Under the pieces are notes generated by a model, which saw only the letters and a list, made by a program, of their open reading frames with translations, was not told the DNA's origin and did no database searches. A stretch of 32,783 nucleotides of DNA from Halobacteroidaceae bacterium (GTDB lineage Bacteria > Bacillota > Halanaerobiia > B1SED10-174), in assembly GCA_003550445.1 (NCBI GenBank), contig PUKG01000280.1, positions 1-32,783 on the forward strand, written 5' to 3'. Shown in pieces: positions 7,645 through 15,409 of the stretch. The position numbers and the translations under genes are program-made. Every line of letters begins with the position of its first letter. Position 1 is the stretch's first letter.

Positions 7645-9024
7645 CTAATTCAAACGTTTTTTTATCTCCTGCCCGATTATCCATCCTGATACTGAAGCCT
7701 GCATTAATCCCCTGGTAATTCCTGCTCCATCCCCTCCAGCGAACAGATTGGGGATTTTTGTCTCCAGGGAAGGGGAAACTTCAATTCGGGAAGAGTAGAA
7801 CTTAACCTCAACACCGTATAAAAGGGTATTTCGAGAAAATATTCCCGGTGCCATTTTATCAAGGGCTTCCAGCATTTCGATAAGGGATTTTAGGTGCCTG
7901 TATGGAAGGACCAGGCTTAAGTCCCCTGGAGTTGCTTCTGTTAAGGTTGGCTCTACCTGCCCCCTGATTATTCTTTGTTCAGTCGATCTCCTTCCAGCAA
8001 GGAGGTCTCCGAGTCTCTGGACCAGAACTCCCCCACCCAATAAGTTTGCCAGGCGGGCAATATAGCGACCGTATTTGATTGGATCTTTAAAGGGCTGGGT
8101 AAAACTTTTACTCACCAGCAGGGCAAAGTTGGTGTTTTTTGTTTTATAGTCCGAATGGCTGTGCCCGTTTACGGTAATCAAGCCCTGGTTATTTTCCTGG
8201 ACAACCTCTCCGTTTGGACACATACAAAAAGTCCTAACCCTATCGTCAAAAGTCTGGGAATAATAAAGGAGTTTGGGTTCGTACACATCCCTGGTAATAT
8301 CATCGGTTACAACGGCAGGAACCTCAACCCGAATTCCGATGTCAACGGGATTAACTGCAAGTTTCATTTTTAAACGGTTTGCTTCGGACTCAAACCATTC
8401 AGCGTTTTCCCTTCCGGGAGCAACCATTACAAAATCTCCAGAGATTAATTCTCCTTTTCCAGTTACAACTCCAGTGACCTTACCCTCTTCAACCTGTATC
8501 TTATCCACCCGACTATTGGTTAAAACTTCAACTCCTTTTTCCTTGAGCCGATTGTACATTTTCTGGAGGATTTCTTTACTGTAACCCGTTCCAAGGTGGC
8601 GAAGGGGGGCAGCAACAAACTTCATTTCTGCCATCAGGGCTTTCTTTTGTAGTTGCTCTACCTTTTCAGGAGCGGCACCAAAAATATGCTCCGGAGCCCC
8701 AAACTCGCGGTATATAGTGTCAACCTCCCCAATCAATGAATCAAGTCGGTTACTCCCAATATACTCAGCAAGGTTTCCGCCTACATCTCCGGAAAGGGTC
8801 AGTTTACCATCACTATAGGCTCCGGCACCACCCCAACCACAAACAATTGAACAATTGTCACATTGAACACAGCGCCCATCCTTTTCTTTTGAGGGGCAGT
8901 ACCTTTTCTCAAGGGATTTACCTTTTTCTATAATCAAAATACTTTTTTTGGTATCCATTAAATTTAATGCACAAAAAATTCCCGCTGGACCTGCTCCTAC
9001 AATTATTACATCATATTTTTTCAT
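7645..9024 (-). CDS. FAD-dependent oxidoreductase (COG2509-like) with conserved Cys cluster
   Basis: A 459-residue flavoprotein. The N-terminal Rossmann motif is VGAGPAG (residues 9-15), with a second dinucleotide element, IIEKG, at 31-35. Five cysteines lie at about 43, 52, 55, 58 and 62, in a Cx2Cx2Cx3C arrangement just before GWGGAGAYSDGKL, so this part may bind a metal or Fe-S centre. The C-terminal FAD motif is IPNLFAGGDGAGITRGL. This matches the uncharacterised family of FAD-dependent dehydrogenases grouped as COG2509; the physiological substrate is unknown. The ATG at 9024 is chosen over an upstream in-frame extension because GGAGGG sits 6-7 nt before it and MKKYDVIIVGAGPAG is the normal family start. 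It overlaps the DUF3842 gene by 14 nt, suggesting translational coupling. Confidence 0.88.
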   Translation of the reverse strand: MKKYDVIIVGAGPAGIFCALNLMDTKKSILIIEKGKSLEKRYCPSKEKDGRCVQCDNCSIVCGWGGAGAYSDGKLTLSGDVGGNLAEYIGSNRLDSLIGEVDTIYREFGAPEHIFGAAPEKVEQLQKKALMAEMKFVAAPLRHLGTGYSKEILQKMYNRLKEKGVEVLTNSRVDKIQVEEGKVTGVVTGKGELISGDFVMVAPGRENAEWFESEANRLKMKLAVNPVDIGIRVEVPAVVTDDITRDVYEPKLLYYSQTFDDRVRTFCMCPNGEVVQENNQGLITVNGHSHSDYKTKNTNFALLVSKSFTQPFKDPIKYGRYIARLANLLGGGVLVQRLGDLLAGRRSTEQRIIRGQVEPTLTEATPGDLSLVLPYRHLKSLIEMLEALDKMAPGIFSRNTLLYGVEVKFYSSRIEVSPSLETKIPNLFAGGDGAGITRGLMQASVSGWIIGQEIKKRLN

Positions 9025-9445
9025 CCAATCCCTCCTCACAACAACATTCAAAAACCCTTTCCACGGCCTCCTCAAGCAAACCAGCCAGATTTGTTGTCTG
9101 TCTTCCTACAATGTAAACGTGAGGTTGTTCCAGGGGAATTAAAATTTTTTTTGCTGGAGAATCTGCAACTGCTGTAGCAATTTCCGGAGTTATTTCTCCT
9201 CGCATTGCGTGCGGAATTATTATTCCAAGGGGGCCAAGGATAATATCCATTTTTCCCAGGTTATATATTATTGCCTTTTCTCCCGTAACTCCTAGTCCCG
9301 AGCAGCCTTCAAGCATTTTTTGGGTCGCAATTCCGTTGGTTCCCAGTAAAAAAAGGGTCGCCTTTTTGGGAAGCCTTGCTGAAAGTTTCCTGGCCATCTG
9401 GCTCCCCAAACCTCCCCCGAGACCATCAATTATTCCAATATTCAC
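9011..9445 (-). CDS. DUF3842 family protein
   Basis: A 144-residue protein beginning NIGIIDGLGGGLGSQ, a glycine-rich nucleotide-binding-like turn characteristic of DUF3842 proteins. The rest is alpha/beta (LFLLGTNGIATQKML, DIILGPLGIIIPHAM) with no catalytic motif I recognise. The GTG at 9445 has GGAGGAG 7 nt upstream and puts the glycine motif at the N-terminus; a longer in-frame reading upstream starts inside terminator-adjacent DNA. The 14-nt overlap with the FAD oxidoreductase suggests the two proteins work together. Function unknown; a role in dinucleotide binding is an inference from the motif only. Confidence 0.8.
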   Translation of the reverse strand: MNIGIIDGLGGGLGSQMARKLSARLPKKATLFLLGTNGIATQKMLEGCSGLGVTGEKAIIYNLGKMDIILGPLGIIIPHAMRGEITPEIATAVADSPAKKILIPLEQPHVYIVGRQTTNLAGLLEEAVERVFECCCEEGLDEKI

Positions 9446-9473
9446 TGAAATTCTCCTCCCCCCTGTGCTACCC

Positions 9474-9507
9474 AAAAAAGGAAAGGGGTAAACCCCTTTC
9501 CTTTTTT
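9474..9507 (-). terminator. Terminator after yerC
   Basis: A perfect 15-bp inverted repeat: AAAAAAGGAAAGGGG (9474-9488), loop TAAA, CCCCTTTCCTTTTTT (9493-9507). It ends in T runs in both directions, so it can work either way. On the minus strand it lies 20 nt after the yerC stop codon. It is also about 29 nt before the DUF3842 start, so that operon needs read-through or a promoter overlapping the hairpin. Confidence 0.88.
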
Positions 9508-9512
9508 ATTTT

Positions 9513-9541
9513 ATTATGGGTTCTTCCCTATTTTTTGTCAT
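9513..9541 (-). promoter_or_regulatory. Candidate promoter for the DUF3842-FAD-MFS operon
   Basis: On the minus strand, ATGACA (9541-9536), a 17-nt spacer, then CATAAT (9518-9513); each box matches consensus at 5 of 6 positions. The -35 overlaps the last codons of yerC. The transcript would start near 9506, at the edge of the yerC terminator hairpin, giving the mRNA a stable 5' stem-loop. Consensus prediction only. Confidence 0.45.
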
Positions 9542-9827
9542 CTTCCTTCAATCGGTCCAGAACTAACCTATATCCGTCTGAACCGTAATTTAAGTAACGT
9601 TTTACCCGGCTGATTGTTGCGGTGCTGGCTCCTGTTGCATCTGCAACCTCTTCATAAGTTGCTCCGGCCCTTAACATTCTTGCCACTTCCAACCTCTGGG
9701 CCATTGCTTTTATTTCGTTGATAGTGCAGGCATCCTCAAAAAAAGCATAGGCTTCTTCAATATTCCTTAAAGTAAGCACCGCTTTAAATAGCTGGTCAGT
9801 CATATCATCCTTAATCCTTCCATTCAT
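9528..9827 (-). CDS. yerC: YerC/YecD family TrpR-like DNA-binding regulator
   Basis: A 99-residue all-helical protein of the TrpR/YerC-YecD family. The N-terminal half is ADQLF-type helices (DQLFKAVLTLRNIEEAYAFF), then TINEIKAMAQRLEVARML, and a helix-turn-helix GATYEEVADATGASTATISRVKRYLNYG. The family is common in Firmicutes as an uncharacterised regulator; no ligand is known. The ATG at 9827 has AGGAGG 8 nt upstream; the GTG three codons before would overlap that site. It begins 5 nt after the plsY stop, and its ribosome site lies inside the last plsY codons, so the two are co-translated. A strong terminator follows. Confidence 0.92.
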   Translation of the reverse strand: MNGRIKDDMTDQLFKAVLTLRNIEEAYAFFEDACTINEIKAMAQRLEVARMLRAGATYEEVADATGASTATISRVKRYLNYGSDGYRLVLDRLKEDDKK

Positions 9828-9832
9828 CAAAC

Positions 9833-10423
9833 TCACCTCCTTTTAGAAATAATTGCTTTTATTAGATTCTTCCGTTCTTCCTCACCTTTTAGGATCAGTT
9901 TCAGGTTTTTTTGATGTTTAATAATTAACATTAAGGCTATAGCAATGCCAAGGAAAATCCCTTCTTTACCCAGTTGCCATCCCAGCAAAAAGGGCAAAAA
10001 CAAGCCCGTTAAAACACTGCTTAAAGCAATATACCAGGAAAAATAATTTATTATCAAAAAAATAAAAATTAAAATTGGGATTGAAATCGGGCTTAGAACT
10101 AATAAAGTTCCTGCCATCGTGGCTATGCCTTTACCACCCTGTCCTTTCAAGAACACCGACCAGTTATGGCCCGCAATAACCGCCCCGGCGGCAAGCAAAC
10201 CAAAACCAGCCATTTCTCCCATCAGGACCGCAATTGTCCCTTTTCCCACATCAATTAACAAGGTAAAAACCGCGGGCCAGCGGCCGAGGAGTCGGAGGAC
10301 GTTTGCGGTTCCAGGATTTTTACTACCCTCTTTAGTTATCTGCACACCCCTGGTCCGAGCAACCAGGACGGCTCCTGGAATACTCCCCAAAAGGTATGCC
10401 GCAACGACAACAATCCAGGCCAT
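9833..10423 (-). CDS. plsY: Glycerol-3-phosphate acyltransferase PlsY
   Basis: A 196-residue membrane enzyme that transfers the acyl group from acyl-phosphate to glycerol-3-phosphate, the first step of phospholipid synthesis. Family motifs are in order: GSIPGAVLVAR near the N-terminus, motif 1 GSKNPGTANVLR, motif 2 GHNWSVFLKGQGGKGIAT, and motif 3 IKHQKNLKLILKGEE with the usual conserved His. It has about six hydrophobic helices. The ATG at 10423 follows AAAGGGAG at a spacing of about 8 nt. No plsX or plsC is next to it; the only partner is yerC. Confidence 0.95.
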   Translation of the reverse strand: MAWIVVVAAYLLGSIPGAVLVARTRGVQITKEGSKNPGTANVLRLLGRWPAVFTLLIDVGKGTIAVLMGEMAGFGLLAAGAVIAGHNWSVFLKGQGGKGIATMAGTLLVLSPISIPILIFIFLIINYFSWYIALSSVLTGLFLPFLLGWQLGKEGIFLGIAIALMLIIKHQKNLKLILKGEEERKNLIKAIISKRR

Positions 10424-10464
10424 TTACAGTTCTCCCTTTTAATTAATTCTCTTTCCTTCTAAAC

Positions 10465-10491
10465 AATCCTTCTTTAAACAGAAGAAGGATT
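10465..10491 (-). terminator. Possible weak terminator after guaA
   Basis: A perfect 10-bp inverted repeat, AATCCTTCTT (10465-10474) and AAGAAGGATT (10482-10491), lies in the 76-nt gap between guaA and plsY. On the minus strand it is followed only by GTTTAG, not a true T tract, so termination may be partial and plsY may receive read-through. Confidence 0.35.
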
Positions 10492-10499
10492 CAATTCCC

Positions 10500-12038
10500 T
10501 TATTCCCATTCAATTGTCCCGGGAGGTTTTGAAGTTATATCATAAACTACCCTATTAACTTCCTCAACCTCGTTCGTAATCCGCCGGGAAATACGGTCCA
10601 AAACCTCATAAGGAATTTTGGCCCAGGCAGCAGTCATAGCATCTTCGCTGGTTACCGCCCTTAAAACAATTGTTGATCCGTAAGTCCTTTCGTCTCCCAT
10701 TACACCTACACTTCGCAAATCCCCGGGAAGAACAGCAAATGCCTGCCAAACTTCCCTTTCAAGTCCACCTTTTTTTATTTCCTGACGGAAAATCTGGTCG
10801 GCAAGACGAACAGTTTCTAACCTCTTTTCCGTAATTTCCCCAATTATGCGCACGGCAAGACCCGGTCCGGGAAAGGGCTGTCTCCAAACCAAAGAGGGAG
10901 GCAAGCCAAGCATATCTCCAATTCTTCTGACCTCGTCTTTAAATAGTTCCCGGAGGGGTTCTACAAGATTTAAATTCATTCTTTCCGGGAGCCCACCAAC
11001 ATTATGATGAGATTTTATTGTAGAGGCCTCTCCATGGCCGCTTTCAATTACATCAGAGTAAACAGTGCCCTGAACAAGGAAATCAGCATGGGGTAATTTT
11101 TTTGCCTCCTCCTCAAACACTGCAATAAATTCATGACCGATAATTCTTCTCTTTTCCTCCGGATCCTGAACCCCTGACAGTTTCTCCAAAAATCTTTTCC
11201 GGGCATCGACAACTATTAATTTGGCCTGGAATTCTCTGTTGAAAGTTTCCTCTATTTCCCTGGGCTCATTGGCCCTCAATAACCCGTGATCAATGAAAAT
11301 ACAATAAAGACGGTCTCCAATAGCCTTTTGAACCAGGCGCGCCGCAACCGCGGAATCAACTCCTCCCGAAAGCCCGCAGATTGCAATGCCTTCCTTTACT
11401 CGTTCCCTGATAGCCGATATTTTTTCTTCAATAATATTTTCTTCCGTCCAGTCTCCTGAACATCCGGCAATTTCAAATAAAAAGTTCGTCATTATCTTTT
11501 GCCCCTCGGGAGTGTGAGCCACTTCAGGGTGAAATTGGACGCCATAAAATTTCCGTTCATAATCCCCAATTGCTGCCAGGGAGGTGTTTTCTGTTTTTCC
11601 TAATGGTTTAAAGCCTGCAGGTAAGGATAACACTTGATCTCCGTGGCTCATCCAAACATCAAGTCCTTTTTTTGTTCCAGCAAAAAGGGGCGATTCTTCG
11701 CTGACCTCAAGAAAGGCCGGTCCATACTCTCTCTTTTCAGCCCTACGGACCTGACCACCCAGTTGATAAGCCATGAGCTGCATTCCGTAACAAATCCCCA
11801 GAATCGGGACCCCTTCATTAAAAATCCGTTGATCAATTCTGGGAGCTCCGGGAGAATAAACACTATTAGGTCCTCCGGAAAGAATAATTGCTTTTGGTTT
11901 AATTTTCTTTATTTCTTCTACCGGGGTATCATAGGGTAATAGTCGGGCAAAAACATTTGCTTCTCTTATTCGGCGGACGATTAATTGATTATATTGTGCT
12001 CCAAAATCAATTACAACTACAGTCTCATTTTTAAGCAT
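10500..12038 (-). CDS. guaA: GMP synthase (glutamine-hydrolysing)
   Basis: Converts XMP to GMP using ATP and ammonia from glutamine; the last step of GMP synthesis. It is 512 residues, the normal length. The N-terminal class I glutamine amidotransferase domain has nucleophile C83 in ILGICYGMQ and the H170-x-E172 pair in FHPEV. The ATP pyrophosphatase P-loop is SGGVDS at 224-229, and the C-terminal dimerisation domain carries PFPGPGLAVRIIGE. It ends with KPPGTIEWE, typical of GuaA. The ATG at 12038 follows GGGAGG. Its start codon lies inside the last codons of the upstream PLP enzyme (8-nt overlap), so translation is probably coupled. Confidence 0.97.
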   Translation of the reverse strand: MLKNETVVVIDFGAQYNQLIVRRIREANVFARLLPYDTPVEEIKKIKPKAIILSGGPNSVYSPGAPRIDQRIFNEGVPILGICYGMQLMAYQLGGQVRRAEKREYGPAFLEVSEESPLFAGTKKGLDVWMSHGDQVLSLPAGFKPLGKTENTSLAAIGDYERKFYGVQFHPEVAHTPEGQKIMTNFLFEIAGCSGDWTEENIIEEKISAIRERVKEGIAICGLSGGVDSAVAARLVQKAIGDRLYCIFIDHGLLRANEPREIEETFNREFQAKLIVVDARKRFLEKLSGVQDPEEKRRIIGHEFIAVFEEEAKKLPHADFLVQGTVYSDVIESGHGEASTIKSHHNVGGLPERMNLNLVEPLRELFKDEVRRIGDMLGLPPSLVWRQPFPGPGLAVRIIGEITEKRLETVRLADQIFRQEIKKGGLEREVWQAFAVLPGDLRSVGVMGDERTYGSTIVLRAVTSEDAMTAAWAKIPYEVLDRISRRITNEVEEVNRVVYDITSKPPGTIEWE

Positions 12039-13017
12039 TTTCCCGCCTCCCTACCTGGTCACTATAGGCAAACACCTCAGGATTACCTCCAGTATGGACA
12101 AAAAGGATTTTACTGTTTTCTGGAAAAAATCCTTGCAAGGTTAGATCTAAAACTCCAGCCAGTGCCTTACCGGTATAAACAGGACCAACAATAATTCCCT
12201 CTCTTAAAGCCAGGTACTTAACTGCCTGCAGGGTAGTTTCATCAAGCTGTCCATAACCGGGGCCCACATAATCCCTGGTTAGAATTAGGTCTCCTTCCTC
12301 CCTTGGATAATTTACTCCCAGCAATTCGGAAACCCCATTGAAAAGATCTCCAATAACGGGCCCAAAGTCCTGGTCGTCAGCTGCAATGCCCATTATTTTC
12401 GCCTGTAAATTGTACATATATTTCCCAAAAAGAAGCCCGGCGTGGGTTCCTCCGGAACCAGCAGGGGCTACAATATAATCAAACTTGACTCCCAGTTCCT
12501 TTTCCTGTTGGGCAATTTCCTCGGCAGCTTTAAGGTAACCAAGAGAACCCAGTGGAGTTGAGCCCCCCGTGGGAATATTAAGGACCTTTTTATCTGCTTT
12601 GGCAAGTTTTTCTACTTCCCTTTCAACTACATCACTTCTTTTTTCTCCCTCAGTCCAGACAATCCTGGCACCCAGGAGGCCATCCAGCAGAACATTACCC
12701 TGTTCTTCATGAGGGGAACTCCCTGCAAGGACTAATACTGCCTCCCATCCCAATTTTGCTGCAGCTGCTGCAGTCATTCTGGCATGATTGGATTGGGCTC
12801 CTCCCTGGGTAACAACGGTCCTACAGCCTTTTTTCTGCCCCTCCCCAAAAAGGTATTCCAGCTTACGAGCCTTATTGCCCCCAAAAGCAAGTCCTGTAAG
12901 ATCGTCTCTTTTAATATATAATTCCACTCCTTTGAGGTCCTGGTTCAATCTTTCCATTTTTTCTATAGGAGTGGGTATGGCTGTGAGATTAACTCTGGGG
13001 AATTTATCTTTCCACAT
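12031..13017 (-). CDS. D-cysteine desulfhydrase / ACC deaminase family PLP enzyme
   Basis: A 328-residue fold-type II PLP enzyme. K49 in FGGNKARKLEYL is the predicted Schiff-base lysine, QSNHARMTAAAA carries the catalytic Ser, GSGGTHAGLLFG is the phosphate-binding loop, and the C-terminal HTGGNPEVFAY is typical of the ACC deaminase/DcyD group. D-cysteine desulfhydrase (giving pyruvate, H2S and ammonia) is more likely than ACC deaminase in an anaerobic bacterium, but sequence reading cannot settle substrate specificity. The ATG at 13017 has GAGGTG 6 nt upstream; an upstream GTG would add nine basic residues without family support. It overlaps guaA by 8 nt. Confidence 0.85.
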   Translation of the reverse strand: MWKDKFPRVNLTAIPTPIEKMERLNQDLKGVELYIKRDDLTGLAFGGNKARKLEYLFGEGQKKGCRTVVTQGGAQSNHARMTAAAAAKLGWEAVLVLAGSSPHEEQGNVLLDGLLGARIVWTEGEKRSDVVEREVEKLAKADKKVLNIPTGGSTPLGSLGYLKAAEEIAQQEKELGVKFDYIVAPAGSGGTHAGLLFGKYMYNLQAKIMGIAADDQDFGPVIGDLFNGVSELLGVNYPREEGDLILTRDYVGPGYGQLDETTLQAVKYLALREGIIVGPVYTGKALAGVLDLTLQGFFPENSKILFVHTGGNPEVFAYSDQVGRRENA

Positions 13018-13197
13018 TTTTTTCACCTCGTTTTTCCTTATCACCTTTGGACAAAACTTTTGGAAATTTTTCTACCCAAAAGTCATGTTTAACGGGTAAA
13101 GGAGAGCAGTTTTTTTTCATACTCTTTTCTTCTGTAAAATTAAATAAACTCCTTTATTTTAGCCACTTTAAAGAGAAATTTTGTAGTATTCAAAAAC

Positions 13198-13225
13198 AAA
13201 AACCCTGCACAAGGCAGGGTTTTTT
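13198..13225 (-). terminator. Terminator of groESL
   Basis: Stem CCCTGC (13203-13208) and GCAGGG (13214-13219) with loop ACAAG, extended by A-T pairs on both sides. On the minus strand the stem is followed by TTTTTGTTTTTG. It lies about 40 nt after the groEL stop codon. Confidence 0.85.
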
Positions 13226-13266
13226 GCTTTATTTCTCCACCCTCAATATTTCTGAGGATTAAATCC

Positions 13267-14892
13267 TTACATCATTCCTGGCATTCCGCCTCCGGGAGGC
13301 ATTTGGGGACCTTCGTCATCCTCGTCCTTCTTGTCAACAACAAGGGCTTCTGTGGTCAGAAGCATTGCAGCTGCACTTGCTGCGTTCTGGAGAGCCGAAC
13401 GAGTAACTTTCGCAGGGTCAACAATTCCGGCCTGGACCAGATCCAAGTATTTTCCTTTCATTGCGTCAAAGCCTTCATTGCCAGACATTTCTTTAACTTT
13501 CTCTACAACAATACTTCCTTCAAAACCAGCATTTTTGGCAATTAATTTTACCGGGGCTTCCAAAGCACGGCGGACAATATCCACACCAGTAGCCATATCG
13601 CCTTCAAGCTGAATATCGTCAAGAGCTTTAATTGCCCGCAGGAAGGCAGTTCCTCCACCAGCAACTAAACCTTCTTCTACAGCCGCACGGGTGGCGGAAA
13701 GAGCATCTTCAATGCGGTGTTTTTTCTCTTTAAGTTCAGTTTCAGTTGCAGCTCCAACCTCGATTACAGCGACTCCACCGGCAAGCTTGGCAAGCCTTTC
13801 CTGGAGCTTCTCCTTATCAAAATCGGAAGTTGCTTCTTCAATCTGGCGGCGGATCTGGTTTACCCTGTTCTTAATATCCTGGGCATCTCCAGCTCCTTCG
13901 ATAATAGTGGTTTCTTCTTTGGTAATATTAACTTTGCGAGCCCGGCCAAGAACTGAAATATCAGCACTATCCAGCTTCATTCCCTTTTCTTCGGAAATAA
14001 CGGCTCCACCGGTTAAAACAGCTATGTCTTCAAGCATAGCTTTTCTCCGATCACCAAAACCAGGAGCTTTTACAGCAACACAGCTGAATGTTCCACGTAG
14101 CTTGTTAACAACAAGAGTTGCTAAGGCTTCGCCTTCAACATCTTCAGCTATAATTACAATGCCTTTACCCTGCTGGACAACTTTTTCCAGAAGGGGAAGA
14201 ACTTCCTGAACGTTGGTAATCTTTTTATCAGTAATCAGAATGTAGGGATCTTCCATATCAGCAACCATGGTTTCAGTATCGGTAACCATATATGGAGAAA
14301 TGTAACCACGGTCAAACTGCATACCTTCGACGGATTCCCAGGAGGTACCCATGGTTTTGGATTCCTCTACAGAGATTACTCCATCCTTACCCACTTTTTC
14401 CATTGCATCTGCAATGAGTTCGCCAATTTCATCATCAGCAGCAGAAATTGCAGCTACCTGGGCAATGGCGTTACGACCTTCAACGGGAATACTCTGCTTG
14501 GCAATTTCACCTACAACAACTTCAACAGCTTTTTCAATTCCACGCTTCAAAAGCATGGGGTTGGCGCCAGCGGCAACATTCCGCAGGCCTTCTTTAAAAA
14601 TTGATTGGGCCATTACTGTAGCGGTGGTGGTTCCATCTCCTGCTACGTCGTTGGTTTTTGTAGCAACTTCTTTTACAGTTTGTGCTCCAAGATCTTCAAA
14701 AGGGTTTTCCAGCTCAATTTCCCGTGCAATGGTAACTCCATCGTTGGTAATGGTTGGAGAACCAAAGCCTTTTTCTATTACAACATTACGGCCTTTTGGC
14801 CCCAGGGTTACTTTAATAGTATCAGCCAGGCGGTCGACACCGCGTTCTAGTGACCGGCGGGCTTCTTCGGAAAATTTAATTTCCTTAGCCAT
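13267..14892 (-). CDS. groEL: Chaperonin GroEL (Hsp60)
   Basis: The 541-residue ring-forming ATP-dependent folding chaperone, with family-standard length. It has ATP-binding elements LGPKGRNVVIEKGFGSP and GDGTTTATVMAQSI (catalytic Asp in the GDGTT loop), an apical domain with SPYMVTDTETM, and the C-terminal Gly-Met tail GGGMPGMM. The ATG at 14892 follows GGGAGGT by 8 nt. It lies 24 nt after the groES stop codon in a bicistronic unit under the CIRCE operator, with a terminator after it. Confidence 0.98.
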   Translation of the reverse strand: MAKEIKFSEEARRSLERGVDRLADTIKVTLGPKGRNVVIEKGFGSPTITNDGVTIAREIELENPFEDLGAQTVKEVATKTNDVAGDGTTTATVMAQSIFKEGLRNVAAGANPMLLKRGIEKAVEVVVGEIAKQSIPVEGRNAIAQVAAISAADDEIGELIADAMEKVGKDGVISVEESKTMGTSWESVEGMQFDRGYISPYMVTDTETMVADMEDPYILITDKKITNVQEVLPLLEKVVQQGKGIVIIAEDVEGEALATLVVNKLRGTFSCVAVKAPGFGDRRKAMLEDIAVLTGGAVISEEKGMKLDSADISVLGRARKVNITKEETTIIEGAGDAQDIKNRVNQIRRQIEEATSDFDKEKLQERLAKLAGGVAVIEVGAATETELKEKKHRIEDALSATRAAVEEGLVAGGGTAFLRAIKALDDIQLEGDMATGVDIVRRALEAPVKLIAKNAGFEGSIVVEKVKEMSGNEGFDAMKGKYLDLVQAGIVDPAKVTRSALQNAASAAAMLLTTEALVVDKKDEDDEGPQMPPGGGMPGMM

Positions 14893-14916
14893 ATTTATCT
14901 ACCTCCCCAATTTGTT

Positions 14917-15207
14917 TTAATCGTTTACAATTGCCAGAATATCTTTTTCGCTGATGATAAGATATTCATGGTCATCTCTTTTTAATTCAGTTCCGGCATA
15001 CTTTGCATAGATAACTTTGTCGCCTACCTTAACGCTTAAAGCAACTTTTTCTCCATTATCAAGCATCCGGCCTTCCCCTACAGCAATAACTTCCCCCTCC
15101 TGCGGTTTTTCTTTGGCAGTATCCGGGAGAACGATCCCGCTTTTGGTCATCTCTTCTTTTTCTATGGGTTTGATGACCACGCGATCACCCAATGGCTTTA
15201 TGTTCAC
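14917..15207 (-). CDS. groES: Co-chaperonin GroES
   Basis: The 96-residue Hsp10 cap of GroEL. It begins NIKPLGDRVVIKP and contains the mobile loop EEMTKSGIVLPDTAKEKPQEG that contacts GroEL, followed by GKVIYAKYAGTE-type strands (DKVIYAKYAGTELK). The start is a GTG at 15207 with AAAGGGGGT 6 nt upstream. First gene of the groESL operon, directly downstream of a CIRCE inverted repeat. Confidence 0.97.
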   Translation of the reverse strand: MNIKPLGDRVVIKPIEKEEMTKSGIVLPDTAKEKPQEGEVIAVGEGRMLDNGEKVALSVKVGDKVIYAKYAGTELKRDDHEYLIISEKDILAIVND

Positions 15208-15244
15208 TACAATACCCCCTTTGAGAATATTTGGTTAAAATTTG

Positions 15245-15271
15245 TTAGCACTCCTTTGGGCCGAGTGCTAA
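15245..15271 (-). promoter_or_regulatory. CIRCE operator (HrcA binding site)
   Basis: Exact consensus TTAGCACTC-N9-GAGTGCTAA: arms at 15245-15253 and 15263-15271. It lies between the groES promoter and its start codon. HrcA represses heat-shock operons through this element; the hrcA gene itself is not in the window. Confidence 0.98.
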
Positions 15272-15285
15272 TGGTCACACAGATT

Positions 15286-15314
15286 ATAATAATCAAGAAA
15301 GCATCTAAAATCAA
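15286..15314 (-). promoter_or_regulatory. Predicted groESL promoter
   Basis: On the minus strand, TTGATT (15314-15309), a 17-nt spacer, then TATTAT (15291-15286). An overlapping perfect TATAAT at 15288-15283 is an alternative -10 but would need a 20-nt spacer. Initiation would fall just before or within the CIRCE repeat, the expected layout for HrcA control. Confidence 0.6.
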
Positions 15315-15409
15315 ACACTTTCCCAGGCAAAATTCGGCTTTCTAACAACTTTAAACTTTAAATTCTCTTAATTACTCTGTTTTTCTTCAAATAAAAACTC
15401 TTTTTAATT

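Noticed and set aside
13691..14209. Plus-strand 172-codon frame across groEL
   Set aside because: Composition (Ser/Pro-rich) and position inside groEL show it is the reverse-complement shadow of a highly expressed gene.
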